Assembly (NCBI GenBank): GCA_015484845.1
Contig: WFUT01000025.1
Span: 1 to 33,329 of the forward strand
Source: Desulfobulbaceae bacterium
GTDB lineage: Bacteria > Desulfobacterota > Desulfobulbia > Desulfobulbales > Desulfobulbaceae
Length of the DNA: 33,329 nucleotides
Reading direction: 5' to 3'
The notes under the pieces are model-generated. The model saw only the letters and a program-made list of their open reading frames with translations, searched no databases and had not been told where the DNA came from. Shown here piece by piece: positions 14,193 to 23,285 of the stretch. Position 1 is the stretch's first letter. Each line of letters opens with the position of its first letter. Position numbers and translations under genes: made by a program.

Positions 14193-15419
14193 ATGACCAA
14201 GCCCCTGCACACCACGCTGGACGTACCGGTGGCCGCCGGAGACGAGGAGGGCTACAGCCTGCGCATGGGTCCGCAGCATCCGGCCACCCACGGTGTCCTG
14301 CGGGTGGACCTGGAACTGGACGGCGAGACCATCCTCGAGTGCACGCCGCACGTGGGCTACCTGCACCGCGGCTTTGACAAGCTGGCCGAACATCGCACCT
14401 ATGCCCAGGGGCTGATCCTCACCGACCGGCTCGACTATGTCGGCGCCATGGCCAACAACGTGGGCTACTGCGTGGCCGTGGAACGGCTGCTCGGCATCGA
14501 GGTGCCCCTGCGGGCGCGCTATATCCGGACCATGGTCAGCGAGATGTCGCGCATCTGCAGCCATCTGCTCTGGCTGGCCACCCATGCCCTGGATATCGGC
14601 GCCATGACCGTCTTTCTCTACTGCTTCCGCGAGCGCGAGGTCCTGCTCGAGCTGTTCGAGGAGCTGTGCGGCGCCCGCCTCACCTTCTCCTATCCCCGCA
14701 TCGGCGGGGTGCGCCAGGACGTGACCCACTCCTTTATCAGGCGGCTGCAGGAATTCGCCCGCACCTTTCCCGACTGGATCGAGGACTACGAGACCCTCAT
14801 CGACACCAACCGGATCTGGCTCAAGCGAACCCGCGGCGTTGGTGTCATCTCCGGTGAAGAGGCGCTCGATCTCGGTATCACCGGGCCTTCGTTGCGCGGC
14901 TCCGGCATCCGCTACGATGTCCGCAAGGCCAGGCCCTATGATGCCTACGCCCTGGTGGACTTCGAGGTGCCGGTGGGCAGGGAGGGAGATATCTACGCCC
15001 GCTACCGCTGCCGCATGGAAGAGCTGCGCCAGTCGGCCCGGATCATCCTCCAGTGCATCGACCAGCTTCCGCCTGGTCCCATTGTCGGCGACGATGCCCC
15101 CGACCTGGTGATGCCGCTGCACGGCCATCCGGGGAAGGAGGCCGATGCCAGCCGCTGGGGCACCGGCCTGGTCCGGCTGCTCAGGGACCGGGCCCTGTTT
15201 CCCAGGGGCGAGGTCTATGTCTCGGTGGAGGCGCCCAAGGGCGAGCTGGGCTTCTACTTTGTCAGCGACGGCTCCGGCCGGCCCTACCGGATGCATATCC
15301 GCTCGCCCTCCTTCATCCATATCGGGGCCCTGCCCACCATGGCAAAGGGGGCCATGATCGCCGACCTGATCGCCATCATCGGCACCCTGGATGTGGTCCT
15401 GGGAGAATGCGACAGGTGA
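14193..15419 (+). CDS. nuoD: Complex I subunit D (49-kDa, quinone site)
   Basis: The 408-residue subunit is full length and has the family landmarks MGPQHPATHGVLRVDLELDG, HVGYLHRGFDKLAE and the C-terminal SPSFIHIGALPTMAKGAMIA. It is related to the large subunit of NiFe hydrogenases and forms the quinone pocket with NuoB. The ribosome site is AGGAGAGGTGATC. The gene begins 57 bp after the end of the repeat element, so its translation is not coupled to nuoC as would be usual in this operon. Confidence 0.96.
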   Translation: MTKPLHTTLDVPVAAGDEEGYSLRMGPQHPATHGVLRVDLELDGETILECTPHVGYLHRGFDKLAEHRTYAQGLILTDRLDYVGAMANNVGYCVAVERLLGIEVPLRARYIRTMVSEMSRICSHLLWLATHALDIGAMTVFLYCFREREVLLELFEELCGARLTFSYPRIGGVRQDVTHSFIRRLQEFARTFPDWIEDYETLIDTNRIWLKRTRGVGVISGEEALDLGITGPSLRGSGIRYDVRKARPYDAYALVDFEVPVGREGDIYARYRCRMEELRQSARIILQCIDQLPPGPIVGDDAPDLVMPLHGHPGKEADASRWGTGLVRLLRDRALFPRGEVYVSVEAPKGELGFYFVSDGSGRPYRMHIRSPSFIHIGALPTMAKGAMIADLIAIIGTLDVVLGECDR

Positions 15420-15458
15420 CAGATACCCCAACAACACGAATACCAGGGTAAAAAAACC

Positions 15459-16427
15459 ATGCATGTTCTCGTGCTGCTGCTCCAGATCCTTGTTCTCTTT
15501 GCCGTTGTCATGCTGCACGTCGCCTATGCGACCTATTTCGAGCGCAAGATCATCGGCCACATGCAGGTCCGGATGGGCCCCATGCGGGTTGGCTGGCATG
15601 GTCTGCTGCAGCCCATCGCCGACGGCATCAAGTCCTTTTTCAAGGAAGACATCATCCCGGAACAGGCCGACCGGCCCATCTTCCTGGCCGCGCCCATCAT
15701 CTGCCTGGTGGCCATGCTGACCTCCCTGGCCGTGCTGCCCTTTGCGCCGGGCTGGGTGCTTGCCGACATCAACATCGGCCTGATCTTCATCCTGGCCATG
15801 AGCTCGCTTTCCAGCTATGGCGTCATCCTGGCCGGCTGGGCCTCGAACTCCAAGTACACCTTCCTGGGCGGACTCCGCTCCATGGCCCAGGTCATCAGCT
15901 ACGAGATCGCCATGGGGTTGAGCCTGGTCGGGGTGATGATGCTCTCCGGGACCCTGAACCTGTCCAAAATCGTCGAGGCGCAGGGAACCTCGTTTGGCGG
16001 CATGTACATCTTCCCGCAGATCATCGCCTTCTTCGTCTTCTGCGTGGCCATGCTGGCCGAGACCAACCGGGTGCCCTTTGACCTGCCCGAGGCCGAGACC
16101 GAGCTGGTCTCCGGCTATGCCACCGAGTATTCCGGCATGCGCTACGCCATGTTCTTCATGGCCGAGTATATCGGCATGATCGTCATGTCCGCCATTGGCA
16201 CAATCTGCTTCCTGGGCGGCTGGAACGGTCCGTTCACCGTGCCCGGTGTGCCCTTTTTCTGGTTCGTACTCAAGATCTATCTCTTTCTCTTTGTCTTCAT
16301 CTGGATCCGGGCCACCCTGCCCCGCTACCGCTACGACCAGTTGATGGAGCTGGGCTGGAAACTGCTCATCCCCCTGGCCCTGGCCAATATCGCCCTGACC
16401 GGCATCGTCAAGGCCATCATCGGCTGA
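15459..16427 (+). CDS. nuoH: Complex I membrane subunit H
   Basis: The 322-residue protein has about eight membrane helices and the NuoH signatures YFERKIIGHMQVRMGP and AETNRVPFDLPEAETELVSG, with the conserved acidic residues of the quinone-to-membrane coupling path. It links the quinone cavity to the antiporter-like subunits. It lies 39 bp downstream of nuoD with a weak AGGG ribosome site. Confidence 0.95.
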   Translation: MHVLVLLLQILVLFAVVMLHVAYATYFERKIIGHMQVRMGPMRVGWHGLLQPIADGIKSFFKEDIIPEQADRPIFLAAPIICLVAMLTSLAVLPFAPGWVLADINIGLIFILAMSSLSSYGVILAGWASNSKYTFLGGLRSMAQVISYEIAMGLSLVGVMMLSGTLNLSKIVEAQGTSFGGMYIFPQIIAFFVFCVAMLAETNRVPFDLPEAETELVSGYATEYSGMRYAMFFMAEYIGMIVMSAIGTICFLGGWNGPFTVPGVPFFWFVLKIYLFLFVFIWIRATLPRYRYDQLMELGWKLLIPLALANIALTGIVKAIIG

Positions 16428-16443
16428 ACCGCGAGGAATCGCC

Positions 16444-17055
16444 ATGTTCGTCAAGTACAAACCGAAACGCAACCTGCTGCAAACCATCCTCCACACGGAG
16501 ATCCTCCAGGGCATGGCCCTGACCATGCGGAGGCTCTTTTCCAGGCCCATCACCCGGCAGTATCCGGACGAGGAGATCCCGGTGGCGCTCGGCTTCCGTG
16601 GCCAGCACGCCCTGGTCCGCGACCCGGAGACCGGCGGCTCCACCTGTGTCGCCTGCATGCGTTGCGCCACGGTCTGTCCTTCGCGCTGCATCCGCATCCG
16701 TTTCCACGATGAGGAATCGCGGCGGGTGGTGGACAGCTACGACATCGAGGCCCTGCGCTGTGTCTACTGCGGCTACTGCGAAGAGGTCTGCCCGGTCAAT
16801 GCCCTGGTCCTCACCGAGATCTTCGAATACGCGGCCTACAGCAGGGACCCCTTTCACTTTACCCGCGAAGACCTGCTGGCCAACTGGGACCGGTTCGTGG
16901 AGGAGCGGCATATCGACAGGGAGACCTATGTCAACCCCTTCTGGCGCCCCAGGGGGATGCCGGAGGGACGACTGCCGGCGGCAAAACGGCTGCCCGTACC
17001 ATCCGACTGGACCCTGGAGGGCCAGGTGGTGGGTGCAGGCTACGACCAACAATGA
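16444..17055 (+). CDS. nuoI: Complex I subunit I (two [4Fe-4S] clusters)
   Basis: The 203-residue peripheral subunit has two ferredoxin motifs: Cys68/71/74/78 with Cys116, and Cys106/109/112 with Cys78/Cys116 closing the pairs in the usual crossed fashion (CVACMRCATVCP, CVYCGYCEEVCP). These are clusters N6a and N6b, which carry electrons to N2. In complexes lacking NuoEFG, NuoI is the natural entry point for an external donor such as ferredoxin. The C-terminal tail beyond residue 150 is somewhat long and Arg/Pro-rich. A GCGAGGAATC ribosome site precedes the ATG. Confidence 0.95.
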   Translation: MFVKYKPKRNLLQTILHTEILQGMALTMRRLFSRPITRQYPDEEIPVALGFRGQHALVRDPETGGSTCVACMRCATVCPSRCIRIRFHDEESRRVVDSYDIEALRCVYCGYCEEVCPVNALVLTEIFEYAAYSRDPFHFTREDLLANWDRFVEERHIDRETYVNPFWRPRGMPEGRLPAAKRLPVPSDWTLEGQVVGAGYDQQ

Positions 17056-17230
17056 AAACAGGCCACTTCTGCTGGCTGCCACCGCAGGGTGGTGTCACGG
17101 GGTTGATGCGGTGCCCGGAGTTTGAGGTCAAACCAGGTACGTTGGCTGCTCTTGTTGCACCGCTCCCGCGGTGCAACAGGTCACCAGGCGCTCTGCGCCA
17201 TTTTCGAAGAATGGACGAGGAAATACAAAA
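17056..17230. repeat. String of hairpins inside the operon between nuoI and nuoJ
   Basis: Four inverted repeats follow one another in 130 bp: CACCGCA (17080-17086)/TGCGGTG (17107-17113), TTTGA-GG-TCAAA (17121-17132), the perfect 10-bp stem GTTGCACCGC (17154-17163)/GCGGTGCAAC (17168-17177), and GGCGC-TCT-GCGCC (17187-17199). The 12-mer at 17091-17102 is the reverse complement of 4362-4373 after pal. CATTTTCGAAG (17199-17209) also occurs in reverse complement near the left end of the 238-bp repeat. No gene is present. The structures may tune mRNA stability within the operon. Confidence 0.55.
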
Positions 17231-17758
17231 ATGCTGATGCTGCTCTTTTTCTGCTACTGCGCCGTGGTGATCATCGGAACGGGTCTTCTTGCGGTGACCC
17301 TGCGAAACCCTGTCCACTCGGTTCTCATGGTCCTGATCCTCTTCTTCCACATGGCCATGCTCTATCTCTCGCTTGGCGCCGAATTCCTGGCCGCAGTCCA
17401 GGTCATCGTCTATGCCGGTGCCATCCTGGTCCTCTACCTGTTCGTCCTCTTCCTGGTCAGTCTCAAGGAAGAGCTCCGGATGCCGCGCTTTGTCTCCAGC
17501 GCCTGGCTCGGCCGCCTCATTGCCGGCGGCCTGGCGGCATGCCTGCTCTACATCCTGCCGGTCTTCAGCACCGGCGCCAGGGGAAACTGGCCAGCGGAGC
17601 GGGTCCGGGAAATCACGCCCACCCGGGCCCTGGCCACGGAGATGTATTCCGCCAGCGTGCTTCCCTTCGAGATAGCCGGCCTGATCCTGCTGGTGGCGGT
17701 GATCGGGGGACTGCTCCTGGCACGCAGGGAAAAAGATTCATCAAACACGAACGGCTGA
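17231..17758 (+). CDS. nuoJ: Complex I membrane subunit J
   Basis: The 175-residue protein has five predicted membrane helices. Its third helix contains LAAVQVIVYAGAILVLYLFV, the pi-bulge-bearing signature of NuoJ. I chose the ATG at 17231 (MLMLLFFCYCAVV) because GAGG lies 10 nt upstream and the earlier reading from 17171 adds a hydrophilic stretch encoded by hairpin sequence. It follows the 175-bp hairpin-rich gap after nuoI and is followed by nuoK after 24 bp. Confidence 0.93.
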   Translation: MLMLLFFCYCAVVIIGTGLLAVTLRNPVHSVLMVLILFFHMAMLYLSLGAEFLAAVQVIVYAGAILVLYLFVLFLVSLKEELRMPRFVSSAWLGRLIAGGLAACLLYILPVFSTGARGNWPAERVREITPTRALATEMYSASVLPFEIAGLILLVAVIGGLLLARREKDSSNTNG

Positions 17759-17782
17759 ACCAACCTACACGGAGGAACTGCT

Positions 17783-18085
17783 GTGATCCCACTGAGCTGG
17801 TACATGGCCCTGGCCGCCATCCTCTTCTCCATCGGGGTGTACGGCTTTCTGACCAGGCGCAATATCATCATCATGTTCCTGTCCGCGGAACTGATGCTCA
17901 ACGGTGTCAACCTGAACCTGGTCGCCATGAGTTACTACCTGGAATCGATGCGGGGCCAGGTCTTCACCTTCTTCATCATCACCGTTGCCGCCGCCGAGGC
18001 GGCCATAGGGCTCGGCATCGCCATCTGCCTCTACCGCAACCGCCGGACCGTCTACGTGGATGAAGTCAATCAGTTGAAAGGATGA
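17783..18085 (+). CDS. nuoK: Complex I membrane subunit K
   Basis: The 100-residue protein has three membrane helices with the conserved membrane Glu residues of NuoK (LSAELMLNGVNLNLV and AAAEAAIGLGIAI). It starts with GTG at 17783, 6 nt after GGAGGA. NuoK is related to MrpC antiporter subunits and is part of the proton path. Its stop region is next to the nuoL start. Confidence 0.95.
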   Translation: MIPLSWYMALAAILFSIGVYGFLTRRNIIIMFLSAELMLNGVNLNLVAMSYYLESMRGQVFTFFIITVAAAEAAIGLGIAICLYRNRRTVYVDEVNQLKG

Positions 18086-18090
18086 TCATC

Positions 18091-20007
18091 ATGCCCAGCT
18101 ATCTTCTGCTCATACCGTTTCTGCCCCTGGCATCCTTTGTCATCACCCTGCTCCTTGGTCGCAGGATGGGCAGCCGGTGCCACTGGCTGCCGATCATCAC
18201 GGTCCTGGTCTCCCTTGTCTGCGCCATCAAGGCGTTTTTCGAGGTCCTGCACGGCAACATCGTCAACCAGGACCTCTACACCTGGATCAGTTCCGGTTCA
18301 CTCAAGGTCTCGGTGGGATTCCTGGTGGACCAGCTGACCGCGGTGATGCTCATCGTGGTCACCTCCATCAGTTCGCTGGTCCACATCTACTCGGTGGGCT
18401 ACATGAAGGGCGAGGAGGGCTACTACCGTTTCTTCAGCTACCTCAGCCTGTTCACCTTTTCCATGCTCATGCTGGTGCTGGGCAACAACTTTCTCCAGCT
18501 CTTCTTCGGCTGGGAGGCGGTGGGACTGTCCTCCTACCTGCTGATCGGGTTCTACTATGAAAAGGTTTCGGCCGCCGATGCCGGCAAAAAGGCCTTTATC
18601 GTCAACCGGATCGGTGACTTCGGCTTCATTCTCGGCCTGTTCCTGGTCTTTGTCACCTTCGGTACCCTCCATTATGAGCCCATCTTCGCCAATGCCGAAC
18701 AGGCAGTGGGCCAGAGCTTTGCCATCTTCGGCATGCACTTCGACCTGCCCACGGCCATGGCCCTGCTGCTCATGTGCGGCGCCCTGGGCAAGTCGGCCCA
18801 GATCCCGCTCCATGTCTGGCTGCCCGATGCCATGGAAGGACCGACGCCGGTCAGCGCCCTGATCCACGCCGCCACCATGGTCACGGCCGGTGTCTTCCTG
18901 ATCGCCCGCTGCAACCCGCTCTTCGAGCTTTCCTCCCTTGCAATGAACGTGGTCACCGTGATCGGGGCCGTCACCTGCCTGTTTGCCGCCACCATCGCCC
19001 TGGTCCAGACCGATATCAAGCGGGTGGTCGCCTACTCGACCCTGAGCCAGCTTGCCTACATGTTCATGGCCTGCGGTGTGGGCGCCTACTCGGCCGGCAT
19101 CTTCCACCTCTTCACCCATGCCTTTTTCAAGGCCCTGCTCTTCCTGGGCTGCGGCTCCATCATCCTGGCCATGCACCACGAGCAGGAGGTCGGCTCCATG
19201 GGCGGGCTCAGGAAGTACATGCCGATAACCTATGTCACCTTCCTGATCGCCACCCTCTCCATCTCCGGCGTGCCGGGCCTGGCCGGCTTCTACTCCAAGG
19301 ACGAGATCCTGGCCATGGCCTTTGCCTCGCACGTGGCAACCGGCAAGTTTGCCTGGTTCATCGGCACCCTGGTCGCCTTCCTGACGGCCCTCTACTCGTT
19401 CCGGCTCTTCTTCCTCATCTTCCACGGCAAATTCCGGGGCACCGCCGAGCAGAAGGCGCACCTCCGGGAATCGCCCCCCGTGGTCACCGTACCGCTGCTG
19501 CTGCTGGCCGTGGGCGCGGTGGGCGCCGGATGGTTCGGCGTACCCGAGATCCTTGGCGGCGACAACCACTGGTCCCACTTCCTCGGCCCGGTCCTGGGGC
19601 ACCCGGAGGTGCATCTCGGCTATCTCACTGAATCGCTGTTGATGTCCGTCTCGGTCCTGGCCGGGGTCGGGGGCATCCTGCTCGCCTGGTACATGTACAT
19701 CGACCAGCCCGCCCTGCCCGCCGAGCTGGCGGCCCGGTTTCCCCGGGTCTACCGGCTCCTGCACAACAAGTACTACGTGGACGAATTCTATATCCGCTTC
19801 CTGGTGGAGCCGATCAAGGAATTCAGCAGGGTCCTGGACCGAATCGTGGATACCAACATCATCGAGCTGGTGGTCAACGGCGTGCCGCGCCTCATCGGTG
19901 CCCTGGCCGCCAAAGCACGGAAACTCCAGGACGGGCTCCTGCCCCATTACCTGACCTGGATGGGTGGAAGCGCACTCTTCCTCTTTGTCTGGATGTTCAC
20001 CCGATAA
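18091..20007 (+). CDS. nuoL: Complex I antiporter-like subunit L
   Basis: The roughly 638-residue protein is the distal proton pump of the membrane arm. It has about 16 membrane helices, the HVWLPDAMEGPTPVSALIHA motif with the Lys/His channel residues, and the long C-terminal amphipathic helix that clamps NuoM and NuoN. Two ATGs are possible, 18082 and 18091. I prefer 18091 because AAAGGA (18077-18082) is 8 nt before it, while it directly abuts 18082. It overlaps or abuts the end of nuoK. Confidence 0.94.
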   Translation: MPSYLLLIPFLPLASFVITLLLGRRMGSRCHWLPIITVLVSLVCAIKAFFEVLHGNIVNQDLYTWISSGSLKVSVGFLVDQLTAVMLIVVTSISSLVHIYSVGYMKGEEGYYRFFSYLSLFTFSMLMLVLGNNFLQLFFGWEAVGLSSYLLIGFYYEKVSAADAGKKAFIVNRIGDFGFILGLFLVFVTFGTLHYEPIFANAEQAVGQSFAIFGMHFDLPTAMALLLMCGALGKSAQIPLHVWLPDAMEGPTPVSALIHAATMVTAGVFLIARCNPLFELSSLAMNVVTVIGAVTCLFAATIALVQTDIKRVVAYSTLSQLAYMFMACGVGAYSAGIFHLFTHAFFKALLFLGCGSIILAMHHEQEVGSMGGLRKYMPITYVTFLIATLSISGVPGLAGFYSKDEILAMAFASHVATGKFAWFIGTLVAFLTALYSFRLFFLIFHGKFRGTAEQKAHLRESPPVVTVPLLLLAVGAVGAGWFGVPEILGGDNHWSHFLGPVLGHPEVHLGYLTESLLMSVSVLAGVGGILLAWYMYIDQPALPAELAARFPRVYRLLHNKYYVDEFYIRFLVEPIKEFSRVLDRIVDTNIIELVVNGVPRLIGALAAKARKLQDGLLPHYLTWMGGSALFLFVWMFTR

Positions 20008-20071
20008 GACCGGTTTCCGTGGCCGGCTGAAGGCACAACCCCGTAACCCCGAGGTACAAACGAGAGCAACC

Positions 20072-21577
20072 ATGTCCATTCCACTTCTCAGCACCCTGAT
20101 CTTTTTTCCCGTTGTCGGCGGCCTGAGCCTGCTGCTGGTGGACCGGAAACAGACCGGTCTCATCCGGATGATGGCGCTGATCATCGCCCTCATGGAGATG
20201 CTGATCAGCCTGCCGCTCTTCTTCCTGTTCGACAAGACCACGCACCGCATGCAGTTCACCGAGCTGCACGCCTGGATCCCGGCCCTGAACATCAACTACT
20301 CGCTGGGCATCGACGGTATCAGCATCCTCTTCATCCTGCTCACCGGCCTGGTCACCGTGCTCTCCATCCTGGTCTCCTGGGAGGCCATCCAGGACAAGGT
20401 CAAGGAGTTCTTCATCGCCCTGATGGTACTGGAGGGGATGATCATGGGGGTCTTCTGCGCCCTGGATTTCTTCCTGTTCTATATCTTCTGGGAGGCCATG
20501 CTGATCCCCATGTTCCTGATCATCGGCATCTGGGGCGGCCCGAAACGCATCTATGCCACGGTCAAGTTCTTTCTCTACACCCTGGTCGGCAGCCTGCTGA
20601 TGCTGGTGGGCATCATCACCCTCTATTACCATGGCGGCCATACCTTCGACATCCGTGAGCTGGCCCGGCATTCCTACTCGCCCGGCCTGCAGATGCTGCT
20701 GTTCTGGGCCATGTTCGCCGCCTTTGCCGTCAAGGTCCCCATGTGGCCGGTGCACACCTGGCTGCCCGACGCCCATACCGAGGCACCGGCGGCCGGCTCG
20801 GTTATCCTGGCCGCGGTGCTGATCAAGATGGGGGCCTACGGCTTTCTGCGCTTCTCCATGCCCATCCTGCCCGACGCCACCCGGGCCATGATGGTACCCA
20901 TGATCGTGCTCTCCCTGATCGCCATCGTCTATGGCGGTGTGATCTGCCTGGCCCAGACCGATCTCAAGCGGCTCATCGCCTACAGCTCGGTCAGCCACAT
21001 GGGCTTCATCACCCTGGGTATCTACGGCCTCAACACCCAGGGCATCGAGGGCGGTATCCTGCAGATGATCAACCACGGTATCGTCACCGGCGCCCTGTTT
21101 CTCTGCATCGGCATGGTCTACGAACGGACCCATACCCGCGCCATTGCCGACTACGGCGGCCTGGCCTCCACCATGCCGGTCTTTGCCGGCTTCTTCATGC
21201 TCTTTACCATGGCGGCGGTTGGGTTGCCGGCCACCAACGGCTTTATCGGCGAATTTCTCATCCTGCTTGGCAGCTTCATCAACCGGCCATGGGCAGCGTT
21301 CTTTGCCGCCACCGGCCTGGTTATCGGCGCCTGGTACATGCTCTGGCTCTACCAGCGGATCTTCTTCAACCCGGTCAATGCCAGGGTCCGGGGACTGCCG
21401 GAGCTGAACCTGCGCGAGGTGGCGACCCTGCTGCCCATGGTGGTCCTGATCTTCTGGATCGGCCTCTACCCGGACAGCCTGCTCAGTTTCATGCACGTCT
21501 CCGTGGCCCATCTCCTGGATCAGGTGCATGGCGGAGCTGATGCCGCACAGCAGGTTGCCGCAGTCCTGGCAAAATAA
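20072..21577 (+). CDS. nuoM: Complex I antiporter-like subunit M
   Basis: The 501-residue protein has about 14 membrane helices and the proton-pump motif VHTWLPDAHTEAPAAGSVIL, with Glu in FFLFYIFWEAMLIPM. The start at 20072 (MSIPLLSTLIFFPVVGG) gives the normal N-terminus; a longer reading from 19964 would overlap the end of nuoL. The ribosome site is weak (CGAGAG). It lies 64 bp after nuoL. Confidence 0.94.
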   Translation: MSIPLLSTLIFFPVVGGLSLLLVDRKQTGLIRMMALIIALMEMLISLPLFFLFDKTTHRMQFTELHAWIPALNINYSLGIDGISILFILLTGLVTVLSILVSWEAIQDKVKEFFIALMVLEGMIMGVFCALDFFLFYIFWEAMLIPMFLIIGIWGGPKRIYATVKFFLYTLVGSLLMLVGIITLYYHGGHTFDIRELARHSYSPGLQMLLFWAMFAAFAVKVPMWPVHTWLPDAHTEAPAAGSVILAAVLIKMGAYGFLRFSMPILPDATRAMMVPMIVLSLIAIVYGGVICLAQTDLKRLIAYSSVSHMGFITLGIYGLNTQGIEGGILQMINHGIVTGALFLCIGMVYERTHTRAIADYGGLASTMPVFAGFFMLFTMAAVGLPATNGFIGEFLILLGSFINRPWAAFFAATGLVIGAWYMLWLYQRIFFNPVNARVRGLPELNLREVATLLPMVVLIFWIGLYPDSLLSFMHVSVAHLLDQVHGGADAAQQVAAVLAK

Positions 21578-21628
21578 CTCCAAACCCGAAAAACCGAACC
21601 GAAAACCCTTTACCCGGAACCGAAATCC

Positions 21629-23065
21629 ATGAATGCTATCACCTGGGCAACCTTTGAACCGCTCCTGCCGGAGATGCTGCTGGTCTGTACCGGGCTGGTC
21701 CTGATCGGCCTGGACCTCTTTGCGGAAAAGACGCGGGAAGTCCTTCCCTGGCTCACCGTGCTGGGTTGTGTCACCGTGCTGGGCATGGTGCTCGGCGAGC
21801 GTAACGTGTCCGCATTCGGCGGCATGTTCCTCACCGACTCCTATGGTGTCTTTTTCAAGGTCATCAGCCTGCTGTCGGTGATCATGGCCACCCTGATGGG
21901 GGAACACTACCGGAGGGTCCATGGCCTGCGCCATGGTGAATACTATGCGCTCATGGTCTTTGCCGCCACCGGCATGCTGATCATGGCCTCGGCAGGCGAC
22001 CTGATGGTCCTCTACCTGGGCCTGGAACTGATGGCGCTTTCGGTCTACTGCCTGGTGGGCATGAACAAGCGCGAGGCCGTCAGTGCCGAGGCGGCCATCA
22101 AGTACTTTCTCATGGGCGTCTTTGCCTCGGCCATCATGCTCTTTGGCATGTCCCTGGTCTATGGCCTGACCGGATCCACATCCATTGCCGAGATAGCCCG
22201 TTTCACGGCCAGGACCGGCCTGGCCGAAAACCCGGCCCTGCTCGCCGCCCTTGGCCTCATGATCGCGGCCTTCTGCTTCAAGGTGGCGGTGGCGCCCTTT
22301 CACTTCTGGACGCCGGACGTCTACGAAGGAGCACCGACCATGGTCACCGCCTTCATGTCCGTGGGACCCAAGGCGGCCGGATTCGCTGTCTTCGGCCGGG
22401 TGCTGGTCTCGGGCTTTCCCGAGCTGCAGCCGCACTGGGGCAGCCTGCTGGCCATACTCGCCCTCCTGACCATGGCGGTCGGCAATATCACCGCCCTGGT
22501 CCAGACCTCCATCAAGCGGATGCTGGCCTATTCCGCCATTGCCCATGCCGGCTATTCCCTGCTCGGCGTGCTTGCCGGCACGGCCGACGGCCTGTCCGCC
22601 ACCATGAGTTATCTTCTCATCTACGGGTTCATGAACATGGGCGCCTTTGCAATCCTGGTGTTGCTCTCCTCCCGGGGCGCCCATCATGAATCCCTGGATG
22701 ACTACCGGGGCCTGGCCAAAAATCATCCCCTGGCCGCGGTCCTGATGCTGATCTTCATGTTCTCCCTCACCGGGATCCCGCCGACGGCCGGGTTCATCGG
22801 CAAGTTCTACCTGCTCCGGGCCGCGCTGGGCGCGGGCTATACCGGAACGGTCATCGGTGCCGTCATCTTCAGCGCCATCTCCGCATACTTCTACCTGCGG
22901 GTGGTGCGCAACATGTACATGAGCGAACCGGAAGGCGAGCTCGATTTCAGCTATTCTCCGGGTATTTCAGCCGTACTCGGGTTAGCACTGCTGGGGGTTG
23001 TCGGACTCGGTCTGCTCCCCGGCACCATAATTGGCCGCGCTGCCAGTGCTCTGCTCGGCCAATAA
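21629..23065 (+). CDS. nuoN: Complex I antiporter-like subunit N
   Basis: The 478-residue protein is the proximal proton pump, with about 14 membrane helices and the motif FHFWTPDVYEGAPTMVTAFM followed by Lys in GPKAAGF. It is the last gene of the operon, 51 bp after nuoM, and a terminator follows at 23123. The ribosome site is weak (CCCGGAACCG). Confidence 0.94.
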   Translation: MNAITWATFEPLLPEMLLVCTGLVLIGLDLFAEKTREVLPWLTVLGCVTVLGMVLGERNVSAFGGMFLTDSYGVFFKVISLLSVIMATLMGEHYRRVHGLRHGEYYALMVFAATGMLIMASAGDLMVLYLGLELMALSVYCLVGMNKREAVSAEAAIKYFLMGVFASAIMLFGMSLVYGLTGSTSIAEIARFTARTGLAENPALLAALGLMIAAFCFKVAVAPFHFWTPDVYEGAPTMVTAFMSVGPKAAGFAVFGRVLVSGFPELQPHWGSLLAILALLTMAVGNITALVQTSIKRMLAYSAIAHAGYSLLGVLAGTADGLSATMSYLLIYGFMNMGAFAILVLLSSRGAHHESLDDYRGLAKNHPLAAVLMLIFMFSLTGIPPTAGFIGKFYLLRAALGAGYTGTVIGAVIFSAISAYFYLRVVRNMYMSEPEGELDFSYSPGISAVLGLALLGVVGLGLLPGTIIGRAASALLGQ

Positions 23066-23122
23066 GTGGTATTGACCGCGGTCTTGCCAGCCGCGGTCGG
23101 ACCACGCTTTCTCCTTCGTACC

Positions 23123-23157
23123 GACGGTCGGCCCCTGTGGCCGGCCGTCACTTTTTT
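23123..23157 (+). terminator. Intrinsic terminator of the nuo operon
   Basis: GACGGTCGGCC (23123-23133) pairs with GGCCGGCCGTC (23139-23149) over 11 bp with one G-U pair and a 5-nt loop, followed by AC and a run of six T's. A smaller GACCGCGG/CCGCGGTC inverted repeat lies just before it, near 23076-23100. Confidence 0.88.
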
Positions 23158-23285
23158 CTGGGGAACTGGTTTGGGAGTTGGAGATTGGAGGATTTCCGGC
23201 AGGAATGCAGGGCACGGGCAGAGACGCGGAGCCGCGCCTGTGACCAGCCTGCCGGCACGGGTGGCCCTCTCTTGCCCTGGCTGGA

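Noticed and set aside
14058-16697. 879-codon minus-strand open frame opposite nuoD and nuoH, starting in or near the repeat
   Set aside because: It is a shadow of nuoD and nuoH; no domain is recognisable.
17122-18063. 313-codon plus-strand frame over nuoJ and nuoK
   Set aside because: It lies in a different frame from two certain genes and is Arg/Pro/His-rich, a shadow.
19997-22726. 909-codon open frame on the minus strand opposite nuoM and nuoN
   Set aside because: It is antisense to two certain genes and its product is His/Asp/Gly-rich without any family feature. High GC content makes such frames common.
12494-23065. Expectation of nuoE, nuoF and nuoG in the operon
   Set aside because: No gene with the NuoE, NuoF or NuoG signatures was found within the operon; the upstream molybdoenzyme is PsrA/PhsA-like and lacks the NuoG N-terminal [2Fe-2S] region.
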